A DNA stretch of 64,000 nt from positions 808,390 through 872,389 of the forward strand of contig NZ_LJJB01000007.1 in NCBI RefSeq assembly GCF_001420695.1, written 5' to 3'. Below the pieces are notes generated by a model. The model saw nothing but the letters and a program-made list of their open reading frames with translations. It had not been told where the DNA came from and made no database searches. A program made the translations under genes and the position numbers. This DNA is from Brevibacillus choshinensis. GTDB lineage: Bacteria > Bacillota > Bacilli > Brevibacillales > Brevibacillaceae. This document shows, in pieces, positions 1-8,951 of the stretch. The stretch's first letter is position 1; the number at the start of each line of letters is the position of its first letter.

Positions 1-66
1 GAATAAAAATGAAGGATTCAAGCAACATAGTAGCAGGAACAAAATGGAGAAGGGAGCCATCTAACC

Positions 67-1167
67 ATGGAACATAATATTGATCTGTCAGGCTATTCCA
101 TTCGCACGGATCTCGCGGTGGAAGCTCATGAGTTAGCACAGCAGCAAAATGAAAGTAACATACCGGGGGTATGGCTTCAGGCCGATACTGAAGAACCAAA
201 TATAACGGTCACTCGCTTGCATGTCCAGAATGAAGAGGCAGGCAAAGCAATCGGAAAGCTGCCTGGCCATTATCTTACCATTGAAGTGCCAAAGCTGCGT
301 GATAACGATACTTCTATTGAAGAGCAGGTGGCGAGACGATTCGCGCTGGAGTTTGCCAGCTTCCTCATGAAACTGGGGATTACCGAGGATAAAAAGGCAC
401 TCGTTGTAGGTCTGGGCAACTGGAATGTGACTCCTGATGCGCTAGGGCCCATGGTGGTGGAAAATTTACTGGTTACCCGTCACTTGTACCAGCTGGCACC
501 TGAAACAGTAGGAGACGGCTATCGGGAAGTGAGTGCACTGTCGCCAGGGGTACTCGGGATTACCGGAATAGAAACGAGTGAGATTGTGTTTGGCGTCGTG
601 GAAAAAAGCAAGCCGGATTTTGTCATCTGCATCGATGCACTCGCCTCTCGTGCCTTGCATCGGGTGAATACAACGATCCAAATTTCCGATACGGGGATAC
701 ATCCTGGCTCTGGCGTCGGCAATAAACGCAAAGCCATTGATCAAAATACGTTAGGGATTCCTGTCATCGCGATCGGAGTACCGACAGTCGTATTCGCTTC
801 GACGATTGTCAACGATGCAATCACCTACCTACTCGGTCACTTCGGACAATCCATGGCAGAGAGCAAAAGGGCTTTTAACAAGCTCTCCATGAGTACCCTG
901 CCGGAACGCAAGGAACCGTACACCGAAGATGATCTGCCTGATCTCGAATCACGCAAGACGTTTATGGGACTGGTAGGATCGTTACCGGAAGACGAAAAGC
1001 GCCAATTGGTTCACGAGGTTCTCCGACCGTTGGGGCAGGATCTTGTCGTCACTCCCAAGGAAGTAGATGACTTTATTGAAGGAATCTCCAATGTCATTGC
1101 CACAGGGCTGAATCGGGCATTGCACCGAGCTGTCGATGAGGAAAATAGCGGCTCATACACGCACTAG
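67..1167 (+). CDS. gpr: GPR germination protease
   Basis: Spore endopeptidase that degrades the DNA-protecting small acid-soluble proteins during germination. It is made in the forespore as a zymogen and removes its own N-terminal propeptide. The 366-residue product has the usual family length. Two aspartates fall at the places of the catalytic pair known from the Bacillus megaterium enzyme: Asp124 (in NVTPDALGP) and Asp190 (in CIDALAS); both are visible. The N-terminal 15 or so residues match the propeptide region. The start ATG follows a purine-rich AAGGGAG about 10 bases upstream. The gene leads the gpr-spoIIP-yqxA cluster, as in B. subtilis. A possible forespore promoter (GAATA at base 1, CATAGTA at 26-32) is too widely spaced for confidence and is cut by the window edge. 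Confidence 0.97.
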   Translation: MEHNIDLSGYSIRTDLAVEAHELAQQQNESNIPGVWLQADTEEPNITVTRLHVQNEEAGKAIGKLPGHYLTIEVPKLRDNDTSIEEQVARRFALEFASFLMKLGITEDKKALVVGLGNWNVTPDALGPMVVENLLVTRHLYQLAPETVGDGYREVSALSPGVLGITGIETSEIVFGVVEKSKPDFVICIDALASRALHRVNTTIQISDTGIHPGSGVGNKRKAIDQNTLGIPVIAIGVPTVVFASTIVNDAITYLLGHFGQSMAESKRAFNKLSMSTLPERKEPYTEDDLPDLESRKTFMGLVGSLPEDEKRQLVHEVLRPLGQDLVVTPKEVDDFIEGISNVIATGLNRALHRAVDEENSGSYTH

Positions 1168-1321
1168 ACTAGCTGGCAAGAGAGCTCTCCCTATCATTTG
1201 AGAGAAAAGCTAGAAAAGGGGTTCTATCGTCTCTATGAGGCTCATAAGCTAAAGCATAGACAAGCGGGAAGAGCGAACGAAATGCTCCCGCGTCAATGCC
1301 ACAGCATGAGGAGTGAGACAG

Positions 1322-2500
1322 ATGGCTTCCTTAATCCAGCGCCAATTTGTTGTCCTGTCGTTTATAACAGCCTTTTTATTTGTCATAACCGGGGTGCTCT
1401 CTTTGGGCGGCAACAGACTCATTATCGCATCCTCTGCGGTTCAGCAAGCAGCTACACACGTTTCCAGTCTTGCCATCTTGGGGTGGATGGGACAGGAAAT
1501 CCCGGTGCTCAATGAAACGGTACAGACGACCTCTGACCGTCGGACGAATAGTGTGACAGGTTTTCTGTTCCAGCTTGCAACTAGCATCCAGCCGGGTGAT
1601 TTGCGGAGCTTGTTGGGTCGAGAGCTTCCGGGTATGGTAACGACGGAGGACGCTCGTTTCGTCGTAGCGGGAAAAGGAGCGACGCTGGCCGATTTTTACG
1701 TAGAGTATCCACCACATCCCAAGCAGGTTATCGACGCATCTGACGCGATTCCGCTTCCACAGCCTACGGATACGGGTCAAGACAAGCCGATAGACGAACC
1801 GACAAAGCCAGTAGCCAATCCGAGTACGGGTGGAAAGAAAATCGTCTACGTGTACAACACACACAATCGAGAGTCATGGTACAGCGAGACAAAGCCGGTT
1901 GGCACATCAGTGGATCACCCGACGAGAAATATCTCCATGGTGGGCAAGCGTTTGGCGGAAGCGTTAAACGACCGGGGCATCGGCTCTGACGTGAGCAAGG
2001 ATGACATTTACCAGGAGCTTCTCAATCAGAAAAAGGACTACGCGCTGTCCTATGCACAGTCTTTGCAGGTAGTCAAAGCAGCGGTGGAAAGCAATCGTGA
2101 GCTTCACTACTTCTTTGATCTGCATCGCGATACTGCCCCGCGGGATCGTACGACCGTCACCATCAAAGGAAAAACGTATGCACGCGTCATGTTCGTCATC
2201 GGCAAACGAAATAAGAGCTTTGAGAAAAATGAAGCGTTTGCGACTGAATTACACCAGCTCATGGAAGAGATGTATCCAGACCTATCGCGCGGTGTGATGG
2301 AAAAAGGTGCAAAAACTGACCATGGGGAGTATAACCAGTCCATTTCACCGGGAAGCCTGTTAATGGAAATAGGTGGCACGGAAAACACGCTACAGGAAAG
2401 TCTGAATACGGCAGATGCAATGGCAGATGTATTTGCGGCCTACTACCTGAAGGCGGAAAAAGTGGGCAAACCGGTAGCGGATGAACCGGCAAAGAGGTGA
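1322..2500 (+). CDS. spoIIP: Stage II sporulation protein P, cell-wall hydrolase
   Basis: Membrane-anchored amidase/endopeptidase that, with SpoIID and SpoIIM, degrades peptidoglycan during forespore engulfment. The 392-residue protein has one N-terminal membrane segment (about residues 9-29), a low-complexity proline-rich linker (about 140-165), and a catalytic SpoIIP domain. Likely zinc ligands and catalytic residues are His181 and Glu184 in HNRESW, His268 in DLHRD, and the glutamate of LMEIGG near residue 343. An in-frame GTG lies 9 bases earlier, but it sits inside the GAGGAG ribosome site (1308-1313), so the ATG at 1322 with 8-base spacing is preferred. It follows gpr after 150 bases and touches yqxA. 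Confidence 0.96.
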   Translation: MASLIQRQFVVLSFITAFLFVITGVLSLGGNRLIIASSAVQQAATHVSSLAILGWMGQEIPVLNETVQTTSDRRTNSVTGFLFQLATSIQPGDLRSLLGRELPGMVTTEDARFVVAGKGATLADFYVEYPPHPKQVIDASDAIPLPQPTDTGQDKPIDEPTKPVANPSTGGKKIVYVYNTHNRESWYSETKPVGTSVDHPTRNISMVGKRLAEALNDRGIGSDVSKDDIYQELLNQKKDYALSYAQSLQVVKAAVESNRELHYFFDLHRDTAPRDRTTVTIKGKTYARVMFVIGKRNKSFEKNEAFATELHQLMEEMYPDLSRGVMEKGAKTDHGEYNQSISPGSLLMEIGGTENTLQESLNTADAMADVFAAYYLKAEKVGKPVADEPAKR

Positions 2501-2505
2501 CGAGC

Positions 2506-2814
2506 ATGAACGTGACGGCAAAACTGACAGGAATATTGGTGATCTTGCTGGTCGGCGTAGTTTTGGGACTGCAGACAGCCGAACGAGGTATTTCAAAAGT
2601 GAGCGGATTGACAGAGCAACAACCGCAGACCTTTTACATCAAGAAGATGGATGAAGGAAAAATGGAGATCGCGGTGATGGGCAAGCAAGTCCAAACGGCT
2701 AATCCGGAGAAGATGGTTAATTACATGAGCAATATGGGATTGACCATGGGATCGACGATTAAGAGTGGAGCAAAAACGTTTGTAGATTGGGTGGGTAATT
2801 TCTTCGCACCGTAA
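2506..2814 (+). CDS. yqxA: YqxA family small membrane protein (DUF3679)
   Basis: A 102-residue protein of unknown function with one N-terminal hydrophobic segment (about residues 6-22) and a soluble tail. Position directly after spoIIP and the sequence type match B. subtilis yqxA. The ribosome site AAAGAGGTGA overlaps the end of spoIIP, and the ATG at 2506 lies six bases after it; an in-frame GTG at 2497 falls inside that site and is not used here. Translational coupling to spoIIP is likely. A sporulation role is inferred only from the neighbours. A strong terminator follows. Confidence 0.85.
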   Translation: MNVTAKLTGILVILLVGVVLGLQTAERGISKVSGLTEQQPQTFYIKKMDEGKMEIAVMGKQVQTANPEKMVNYMSNMGLTMGSTIKSGAKTFVDWVGNFFAP

Positions 2815-2864
2815 CATATTGTTTATGGACAAAAAAATAATAGGCAGAAAGAACGAATGACGAA

Positions 2865-2889
2865 AGACCCGGGTGATCGGGTCTTTTTT
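2865..2889 (+). terminator. Intrinsic terminator after yqxA
   Basis: Seven-base-pair stem AGACCCG (2865-2871) with CGGGTCT (2878-2884), followed by a run of six T. It closes the gpr-spoIIP-yqxA unit. The 310 bases from yqxA to the next gene hold this terminator and the importer promoter at 3047-3075; nothing else was recognised between them. Confidence 0.9.
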
Positions 2890-3046
2890 GTCTGTGTAGA
2901 TGGTTCTGGAACATTTTACAGAAGTGGGGTATCACAAGCTACGCCTGAGGCCAAAGGGTATGGAAAATGAATTTGATCATGTTTTTGCTGAATAAACACA
3001 AGATTTAATATAGTCAGTGAAAATATAATTGTTTGAATTTATTGTG

Positions 3047-3075
3047 TTGCCAAAAAATTGTACTAATGGCATAAT
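3047..3075 (+). promoter_or_regulatory. SigA-type promoter of the peptide importer operon
   Basis: TTGCCA (3047-3052) and CATAAT (3070-3075) are separated by exactly 17 bases, in an AT-rich stretch 54 bases before the first importer gene. Just upstream, 3027-3041 resembles a CodY box at about 10 of 15 positions. CodY control of peptide importers is known in bacilli, but this match is weak. Confidence 0.7.
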
Positions 3076-3128
3076 ATCTATTGATAGAAGTATTTCTATT
3101 GAATATATCGGTAAGAGAGGTGCGCCAC

Positions 3129-4097
3129 GTGTCACAGCCTGTCCTTCAAATCGAAAACTTGCAGACGCACTTTTTTACGGACCGCGGCCAAATCCCTGCT
3201 GTTGACGGTGTCACAATCACAGTAAATAAAGGTGAAGTAGTCGGCATCGTAGGAGAATCCGGTTGTGGAAAAAGCGTAACCTCGCTTTCCGTCATGAAGC
3301 TGGTACCAAATCCTCCGGGTAAAATCGTCGGTGGAGCGATTCGCTTCAAGGGAGAAGATCTGGTTACTGCAGACGAAAAACGGATGCGGGAAATACGCGG
3401 CAACGAAATCGCGATGATCTTTCAGGAACCGATGACCTCGCTCAATCCGGTCTTTACGATTGGCGACCAAATCGGAGAAGCCGTTCGTTTACATACCAAA
3501 GCGAGTAAAAAGGAATCCCGGCAGCGCGCGGTCGAAATGCTAAGGAAAGTAGGTATTCCGCGTGCCGAAGCGATCGTGGACGAATATCCACACCAGTTAT
3601 CAGGCGGGATGCGTCAGCGTGTGATGATCGCGATGGCGATGGCCTGTGATCCAGAGCTGCTGATAGCGGACGAGCCTACGACGGCATTGGACGTTACCAT
3701 TCAGGCCCAGATTCTGGACTTGATGAGGCAGTGCAATCGGGAATCAGACACGGCCATTTTGCTCATCACGCACGATCTCGGAGTGGTAGCGGAAATGTGC
3801 CACCGAGTCGTTGTTATGTATGCGGGCAACGTAATTGAAGAAGGGGATGTGCGGACTATCTTGAAAAACCCGCAGCATCCATACACGGTAGGCTTGCTAC
3901 AGTCACTGCCAAAGCTGGAGGAGTCCCAGGAGCGCTTGTATTCCATTCCTGGTAACGTTCCTATCCCAGGGTCGCTGACAGTCGGATGCCGTTTTGCTCC
4001 ACGTTGCGACAAAGTGACGGATCGATGCCGAGTAGAAATGCCAGAGCTGAAAGTAGTGGGAGAAAACCATCGCTCGCGCTGCTGGATAGCAGAATAA
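3129..4097 (+). CDS. Oligopeptide/dipeptide ABC transporter ATPase (OppD/DppD type)
   Basis: One of two ATPases that power import of short peptides. The 322-residue protein shows Walker A GESGCGKS (residues 42-49), the signature LSGGMRQR (from 157), Walker B LLIADEP with Asp181/Glu182, and the H-loop ITHD. The C-terminal extension carries the cysteine-rich RFAPRCD segment typical of OppD/OppF proteins. The reading frame opens at 3081, but AAGAGAGGTG at 3112-3121 places the start at GTG 3129, which also gives the normal N-terminus. First gene of the operon. Substrate class (dipeptide or longer peptide) cannot be told from the ATPase. Confidence 0.95.
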   Translation: MSQPVLQIENLQTHFFTDRGQIPAVDGVTITVNKGEVVGIVGESGCGKSVTSLSVMKLVPNPPGKIVGGAIRFKGEDLVTADEKRMREIRGNEIAMIFQEPMTSLNPVFTIGDQIGEAVRLHTKASKKESRQRAVEMLRKVGIPRAEAIVDEYPHQLSGGMRQRVMIAMAMACDPELLIADEPTTALDVTIQAQILDLMRQCNRESDTAILLITHDLGVVAEMCHRVVVMYAGNVIEEGDVRTILKNPQHPYTVGLLQSLPKLEESQERLYSIPGNVPIPGSLTVGCRFAPRCDKVTDRCRVEMPELKVVGENHRSRCWIAE

Positions 4098-4115
4098 CCC
4101 GAGAGGAGCATGCAG

Positions 4116-5087
4116 GTGGCTGAAGAATTACTCGTCGTTAAAAACTTGAAAAAATACTATCCGATCACAGGCGGTGTCCTCGGCGGGGAAGTAGGAGTCG
4201 TAAAAGCAGTAGACGATGTTTCGTTCGCGGTAAAGCGAGGAGAAACGTTGGGGCTGGTAGGGGAGAGTGGCTGTGGGAAATCGACGACAGGACGTTCCTT
4301 ACTGCGCTTGATCGAACCGACAGCAGGTGAAATCTATTTCGACGGAGTGAACGTGTCATCCCTTTCAAAAGATGACATGCGCAAGATGCGCCGCGACATG
4401 CAAATCGTCTTTCAAGATCCATTTGCTTCTCTGAATCCTCGTCATAATATTGATAAGATTCTGGAAGAGCCTCTCATTGTACATGGCATCGGTAATTCTG
4501 CAGAGCGGAAAAAACGAGTGCTAGAGATGCTAGAGGTGGTTGGCTTGAGCAGCTATCACGCACGCCGTTATCCGCATCAGTTCAGTGGCGGTCAACGCCA
4601 GCGGATCGGGATAGCCCGTGCCTTGATGCTTAATCCCAAGCTGATTATAGCGGACGAGCCGGTATCTGCTCTTGACGTGTCGATCCAATCTCAGGTCTTG
4701 AATTTGATGCAGGATCTGCAAAAGGAAATGGGTCTGACCTACGTGTTTATCGCCCATGACCTCAGCGTGGTCCGTCATATCAGCGATCGGGTTGGAGTGA
4801 TGTACCTGGGGCGTATTGTAGAATTGACGACGAGTGGTCAGCTCTATAGCAATCCACTTCACCCTTATACCAAAGCCTTGCTGTCAGCGGTTCCTACGCC
4901 AGATCCAGACGCTGTGCGCGATCGGGTCATCCTCCAAGGAGATGTGCCGAGTCCAGCCAACCCACCCAGCGGTTGTACGTTCCATACGCGTTGCCCCCAT
5001 GTGACGGATGAATGCCGCACAATACGACCAGAATTCCGAGATGCGGGAGACGGGCATTTTGTGGCTTGCCATCTATACAAGTCATAG
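4116..5087 (+). CDS. Oligopeptide/dipeptide ABC transporter ATPase (OppF/DppF type)
   Basis: Second ATPase of the importer. It shows Walker A GESGCGKS (about residues 49-56), a signature FSGGQRQR, Walker [14 protein letters not shown], the H-loop IAHD, and the C-terminal cysteine-containing peptide-transporter extension (CTFHTRCPH). AGGAG at 4104-4108 leaves one base to the ATG at 4110 but seven to the in-frame GTG at 4116, so GTG 4116 is preferred; the protein is then 323 residues. It starts 18 bases after the OppD-type gene and belongs to the same operon. Confidence 0.95.
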   Translation: MAEELLVVKNLKKYYPITGGVLGGEVGVVKAVDDVSFAVKRGETLGLVGESGCGKSTTGRSLLRLIEPTAGEIYFDGVNVSSLSKDDMRKMRRDMQIVFQDPFASLNPRHNIDKILEEPLIVHGIGNSAERKKRVLEMLEVVGLSSYHARRYPHQFSGGQRQRIGIARALMLNPKLIIADEPVSALDVSIQSQVLNLMQDLQKEMGLTYVFIAHDLSVVRHISDRVGVMYLGRIVELTTSGQLYSNPLHPYTKALLSAVPTPDPDAVRDRVILQGDVPSPANPPSGCTFHTRCPHVTDECRTIRPEFRDAGDGHFVACHLYKS

Positions 5088-5199
5088 CCTGCTTTGGGCT
5101 AGAAGAGAGCCTCATTAAAGGGGGGATGCGAAGCAGGGTTGACACTATCTATTATCTACCATGTGTAAAATCTGAAAGTTTAGAAGAGGGGGATTATTC

Positions 5200-6873
5200 A
5201 TGAAGAAGAGAGTACTCTCTGCTGCCATGACCAGCTTGCTGGCACTCGCGATGCTGCTCACAGGTTGCGGCGGATCTCAAACCGCACAAAAGCCGGCAGA
5301 ACAGCCAAAGACAGAAGCACCGGCGCCAGCAGCAACACCTGCACCAGAACCTGCTAAAAGTGGTCCTAAACAGTTGATCATAGGACGCGGTGGCGATTCC
5401 GTTGGTTTGGATCCAATCCAACAAACCGATGGGGAGTCTTTCAAGGTAACAGAAAACGTATTCGATACATTGGTAGGCTACGAGGAAGAGAGCACTGCGG
5501 TCGTTCCTTCTTTAGCTGAGAAATGGGAGATTGCTCCAGATGGCTTGACTTACACCTTCCATCTGCGTTCCGGAGTGAAATTCCACGACGGAACTGATTT
5601 CAATGCCGAAGCGGTGAAATGGAACTTCGAGCGTTGGAGCGACAAGAGCCATCCACAGCATAACAAGGAAGGCTTTGAATACTACAACGACATGTTCGGC
5701 GGTTACAAGGGCGACAAAGACCACGTAATCAAATCGGTGGAAGCGGTTGACCCACAAACAGTGAAGTTCACGCTGAACCGTCCGCTGGCTCCATTCATTC
5801 AAAACCTGGGCATGTCCTGCTTCGCTATCGCTTCTCCAAAAGCGGTACAAGAGATGGGCGTTGAGAAGTTTAACGAAAACCCAGTAGGTACAGGTCCATT
5901 CGTATTCAAAGAATGGAAGCGTAACGACACGATCACTTTGGAAAAGAACCCAAATTACTGGAACGCAGGATTCCCGAAATTGGACAAGATCGTATTCAAA
6001 ACCATTCCTGAGAACACAGCTCGTCTGACTGCCTTGACTTCCGGAGAGATCGACATGATGGACGGTCTGAATCCAGATGACGCTCAGGCTGTAAAAGACA
6101 ATCAAGATTTGCAACTGATTCTTCGTCCTTCCATGAACATCGGCTTCGTCGGTTTCAACGTGGAGAAAAAGCCACTCGACAATCCGAAAGTTCGTGAAGC
6201 ACTTGCTTATGCAATCAACAAGCCCGCTATTATCGAAGCATTCTTCGCAGGACTGGGCCAACCGGCTGTTAACCCAATGCCTCCTTCTATTTGGGGCCAC
6301 AATGGCAACATCAAAGACCGCGAGTTCAGTCTGGACAAAGCAAAACAATTGCTGACAGAAGCGGGCTTCCCGAACGGTTTCAAAATCAAGTTCTGGGCTA
6401 TGCCTGTAGCTCGTCCATACATGCCAGATGGTGTGAAAATTGCTGAAGCAATCCAGCAAGATCTGAAAAAGATCGGTGTTGAAGCAGAAATCGTCACGAT
6501 GGAATGGGCAACGTACCTGGAAAAAACAAAAGCAGGCGAACAAGAAATGTTCATGCTTGGATGGACTGGCGACAACGGAGACCCAGACAACTTCCTGGCT
6601 ACCTTGCTCGACAAAAACAACATCGGCGGTAACAACCGTACGCGTTGGGCAAATGAAGATGCACACAAATTGCTGATGCAAGCACAATCCGCAACCACCA
6701 AGGAAGAGCGTGAAAAACTGTACCTGCAAGTACAGGAAATCATCTTCAAGGACGTGCCAATGGTTCCACTGGCTCACTCCACTCCTGCATTGGCTGCCAA
6801 AGCTAGCATCATCAACTACAAGCCACATCCAAAAGGTTCCGAGAGCTTGGAGAAGGTTGAATTCAAAGAGTAG
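5200..6873 (+). CDS. Peptide-binding lipoprotein of the ABC importer (SBP family 5)
   Basis: Extracellular receptor that captures peptides and hands them to the two permeases. The 557-residue precursor has a charged start, a hydrophobic core and lipobox LLTGC, so Cys23 would carry the lipid. A flexible alanine/proline/lysine-rich linker (about residues 26-55) precedes the family 5 solute-binding fold, seen in GTGPFVFKEW, NPNYW and VREALAYAINK. The codons look optimised (GAA, AAA, GGT, frequent C-ending), which suggests high expression relative to its neighbours. A TTGACA at 5139-5144 lies upstream but has no -10 at proper spacing, so a separate promoter is unproven. Confidence 0.95.
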   Translation: MKKRVLSAAMTSLLALAMLLTGCGGSQTAQKPAEQPKTEAPAPAATPAPEPAKSGPKQLIIGRGGDSVGLDPIQQTDGESFKVTENVFDTLVGYEEESTAVVPSLAEKWEIAPDGLTYTFHLRSGVKFHDGTDFNAEAVKWNFERWSDKSHPQHNKEGFEYYNDMFGGYKGDKDHVIKSVEAVDPQTVKFTLNRPLAPFIQNLGMSCFAIASPKAVQEMGVEKFNENPVGTGPFVFKEWKRNDTITLEKNPNYWNAGFPKLDKIVFKTIPENTARLTALTSGEIDMMDGLNPDDAQAVKDNQDLQLILRPSMNIGFVGFNVEKKPLDNPKVREALAYAINKPAIIEAFFAGLGQPAVNPMPPSIWGHNGNIKDREFSLDKAKQLLTEAGFPNGFKIKFWAMPVARPYMPDGVKIAEAIQQDLKKIGVEAEIVTMEWATYLEKTKAGEQEMFMLGWTGDNGDPDNFLATLLDKNNIGGNNRTRWANEDAHKLLMQAQSATTKEEREKLYLQVQEIIFKDVPMVPLAHSTPALAAKASIINYKPHPKGSESLEKVEFKE

Positions 6874-6899
6874 GTTTGATCGGAATCGACAAATAGCTG

Positions 6900-6936
6900 A
6901 AAGGGTAAGAGGAGATTATCCCTCTTCTTGCCCTTT
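6900..6936 (+). other. Intercistronic hairpin after the binding-protein gene
   Basis: AAAGGG (6900-6905) pairs with CCCTTT (6931-6936), and inside it AAGAGG (6907-6912) with CCTCTT (6921-6926). There is no long T run. Such hairpins between receptor and permease genes often protect the receptor mRNA or attenuate read-through, which would give more receptor than permease. That role is inferred. Confidence 0.6.
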
Positions 6937-6990
6937 CCTTATTTATTCAGCACTTATTGTACGTAGTTTTCTATTAAGGAAAGCGAGGAG

Positions 6991-8001
6991 ATGGCATTGC
7001 TATCCTACAGCATCCGAAGAATTCTCATGCTCATCCCCGTTCTACTGGGCATGTCTATCGTCGTTTTTTCTATCATCCGTGCCATCCCAGGTGATCCGGC
7101 TCTCACCATTCTGGGAGAGAAAGCAAGTCCAAAGGCAATTGAAGATTTACGGGAAGTACTTGGTCTGAACAATCCTTGGTATGTTCAATACTTTGACTAT
7201 TTAAAACAGATTTTGTCGGGGGATTTGGGTGTTTCCCTACACTCCGGTGCCAGCATTACGCAAGAAATCGGTCCGTATTTGGCAGCGACGACGGAATTAA
7301 CGATCGTCAGCATGCTTTTCGCAGTGATCATTGGTGTGAATGCAGGGATTCTTTCTGCATGGAAGCAAAACTCCTGGTTTGACTACAGTGCGATGTTGAT
7401 CGCCTTGATTGGCGTTTCTATGCCAATCTTCTGGTTGGGTTTGATGGAGCAATGGTTCTTTGCGCAAGAGCTGAAGTGGCTGCCATCAGTTGGACGTGAC
7501 AATTCGCGTAATCCCGTGGAGGCCATTACGCAGTTCTATATACTGGATACGCTTCTCGCTGGACAGTGGGATCAGCTGTGGGAGGTTATCAAGCATCTCA
7601 TTCTGCCAGGTGTTGCTCTGGGTACCATTCCGATGGCGATTATCGCCCGTATTACACGCTCCAGTATGCTGGAGGTCATGCGTGCAGACTATGTGAGAAC
7701 TGCGCGAGCAAAAGGGATGGCTCAATTCTGGGTTGTTTACAAGCATGCGTTGAAAAATGCAATGATTCCGGTGCTGACGGTGATCGGCTTGCAGACAGGC
7801 TTGTTGCTTGGTGGCGCGGTACTGACCGAGACCATCTTTGGATGGCCAGGAGTTGGACGATACATCTTTACCGCGATCGGCAACCGTGACTATCCGGTGA
7901 TCCAGTCAGGCATTTTGGTGATTGCCACGATTTTCGTGTTGATTAACCTGCTGGTGGACCTCCTGTATGCCTTTATTGATCCACGTATCAAATATCGCTA
8001 G
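6991..8001 (+). CDS. Peptide ABC transporter permease (OppB/DppB type)
   Basis: Inner-membrane channel subunit of the importer. The 336-residue protein begins with the typical LSYSIRRILMLIPVLLG membrane helix and has about six membrane segments. The ATPase-contacting EAA loop is visible around DYVRTARAKGM. GxxxGGAVLTETIFGWPGVG near the C-terminus is a hallmark of the DppB class. Start choice: AGGAG abuts the ATG at 6991, while the TTG at 6997 lies at an ideal six bases; AAGGA at 6976 could serve the ATG. The ATG is given, with the TTG a real alternative that shortens the protein by two residues. Confidence 0.94.
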   Translation: MALLSYSIRRILMLIPVLLGMSIVVFSIIRAIPGDPALTILGEKASPKAIEDLREVLGLNNPWYVQYFDYLKQILSGDLGVSLHSGASITQEIGPYLAATTELTIVSMLFAVIIGVNAGILSAWKQNSWFDYSAMLIALIGVSMPIFWLGLMEQWFFAQELKWLPSVGRDNSRNPVEAITQFYILDTLLAGQWDQLWEVIKHLILPGVALGTIPMAIIARITRSSMLEVMRADYVRTARAKGMAQFWVVYKHALKNAMIPVLTVIGLQTGLLLGGAVLTETIFGWPGVGRYIFTAIGNRDYPVIQSGILVIATIFVLINLLVDLLYAFIDPRIKYR

Positions 8002-8014
8002 GGGGGATTGAGAT

Positions 8015-8908
8015 ATGGCAAATACACAAGTACAAACTGTACCTTTGAAAGTGAAGGACGAGCAGATTATCTCACCTTGGCGAGAAGCCTGGCGAGCATT
8101 GCGTAAAAACAAGCTGGCGATGGTCGGACTGGGGATTATTATCTTTTTCGTAGTCGTTGCCCTTTTTGCACCGATTATTGCCCCTTACCCATACGATGAA
8201 GGTGAACTGGTCATGAAGAACAAGCCGCCTTCTGAAGAGCATTGGTTTGGTACGGACTATAACGGGCGGGACGTATTTAGCCGCGTGGTTTATGGTGCAC
8301 GCATTTCCTTGTGGGTAGGTACTTTCTCCGTTATTGGCTCGGTAGTCGCAGGTACGATCCTTGGCTTGCTGGCCGGCTACTATGGCAAATGGGTAGATAC
8401 GCTCATTTCCCGTATTTTTGACATCATGTTGGCATTTCCAAGTATCCTTTTGGCGATTGCCATTGTCGCCATATTAGGTCCGTCATTACAGAATGCATTG
8501 TTGGCGATTGCGATCATTAACATTCCGACTTTTGGTCGCTTGGTGCGTTCGCGGGTTCTGAGTCTAAAAGAAGAAGAATTCGTCATGGCGGCACGTGCGA
8601 TTGGGATGAAGGATTCACGCATTCTCATGCAGCATATTTTGCCGAATAGCTTGGCTCCGATCATCGTTACCGGTACGATGGGGATTGCAACGGCCATTAT
8701 CGAAGCAGCGGCTCTTGGCTTTTTGGGTCTGGGTGCACAGCCACCTGAGCCTGAGTGGGGGAAAATGCTGTCTGATTCCCGTCAGTACATCCAAAAAGCT
8801 CCGTGGACCGTTATTTTCCCGGGCTTGTCAATCATGCTGACTGTTCTTGGTTTTAACTTGATTGGGGATGGTTTGCGCGATGCACTCGACCCACGGATGA
8901 AAAACTAA
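8015..8908 (+). CDS. Peptide ABC transporter permease (OppC/DppC type)
   Basis: Second channel subunit, 297 residues. It has a cytoplasmic N-terminus with the REAWRALRKNKLAMVGLG segment typical of DppC, then about six membrane segments. The HWFGTDYNGRDVFSRVVYGAR periplasmic-side loop and the EAA loop (EFVMAARAIGM) are both present. It starts 13 bases after the OppB-type gene behind a GGGGGGA ribosome site. Last gene of the operon; a strong terminator follows. Operon order here is ATPase, ATPase, receptor, permease, permease. Confidence 0.95.
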   Translation: MANTQVQTVPLKVKDEQIISPWREAWRALRKNKLAMVGLGIIIFFVVVALFAPIIAPYPYDEGELVMKNKPPSEEHWFGTDYNGRDVFSRVVYGARISLWVGTFSVIGSVVAGTILGLLAGYYGKWVDTLISRIFDIMLAFPSILLAIAIVAILGPSLQNALLAIAIINIPTFGRLVRSRVLSLKEEEFVMAARAIGMKDSRILMQHILPNSLAPIIVTGTMGIATAIIEAAALGFLGLGAQPPEPEWGKMLSDSRQYIQKAPWTVIFPGLSIMLTVLGFNLIGDGLRDALDPRMKN

Positions 8909-8922
8909 TAGGCATGAACAGT

Positions 8923-8951
8923 GGGAGGGAGATTGCTACCCTCCCTTTTTT
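8923..8951 (+). terminator. Terminator of the importer operon
   Basis: GGGAGGG (8923-8929) pairs with CCCTCCC (8939-8945), followed by six T. The stem overlaps the last codons and stop codon of the convergent hydrolase gene. Confidence 0.92.

Noticed and set aside
1-66. Forespore (SigF/SigG) promoter for gpr
   Set aside because: GAATA and CATAGTA are spaced about 20 bases rather than 17-18, and the window edge cuts the region.
1198-1515. 105-codon plus-strand ORF before and within spoIIP
   Set aside because: Overlaps spoIIP in another frame; no family features and the spoIIP start has a good ribosome site.
5139-5171. TTGACA plus TAAAAT as a promoter for the peptide-binding protein
   Set aside because: The spacer would be 21 bases, too long for SigA; kept only as a remark.
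5512-6828. 438-codon minus-strand ORF
   Set aside because: Lies entirely opposite the peptide-binding protein gene; composition (many Cys, Phe, Trp, His) is that of an antisense shadow and there is no ribosome site.
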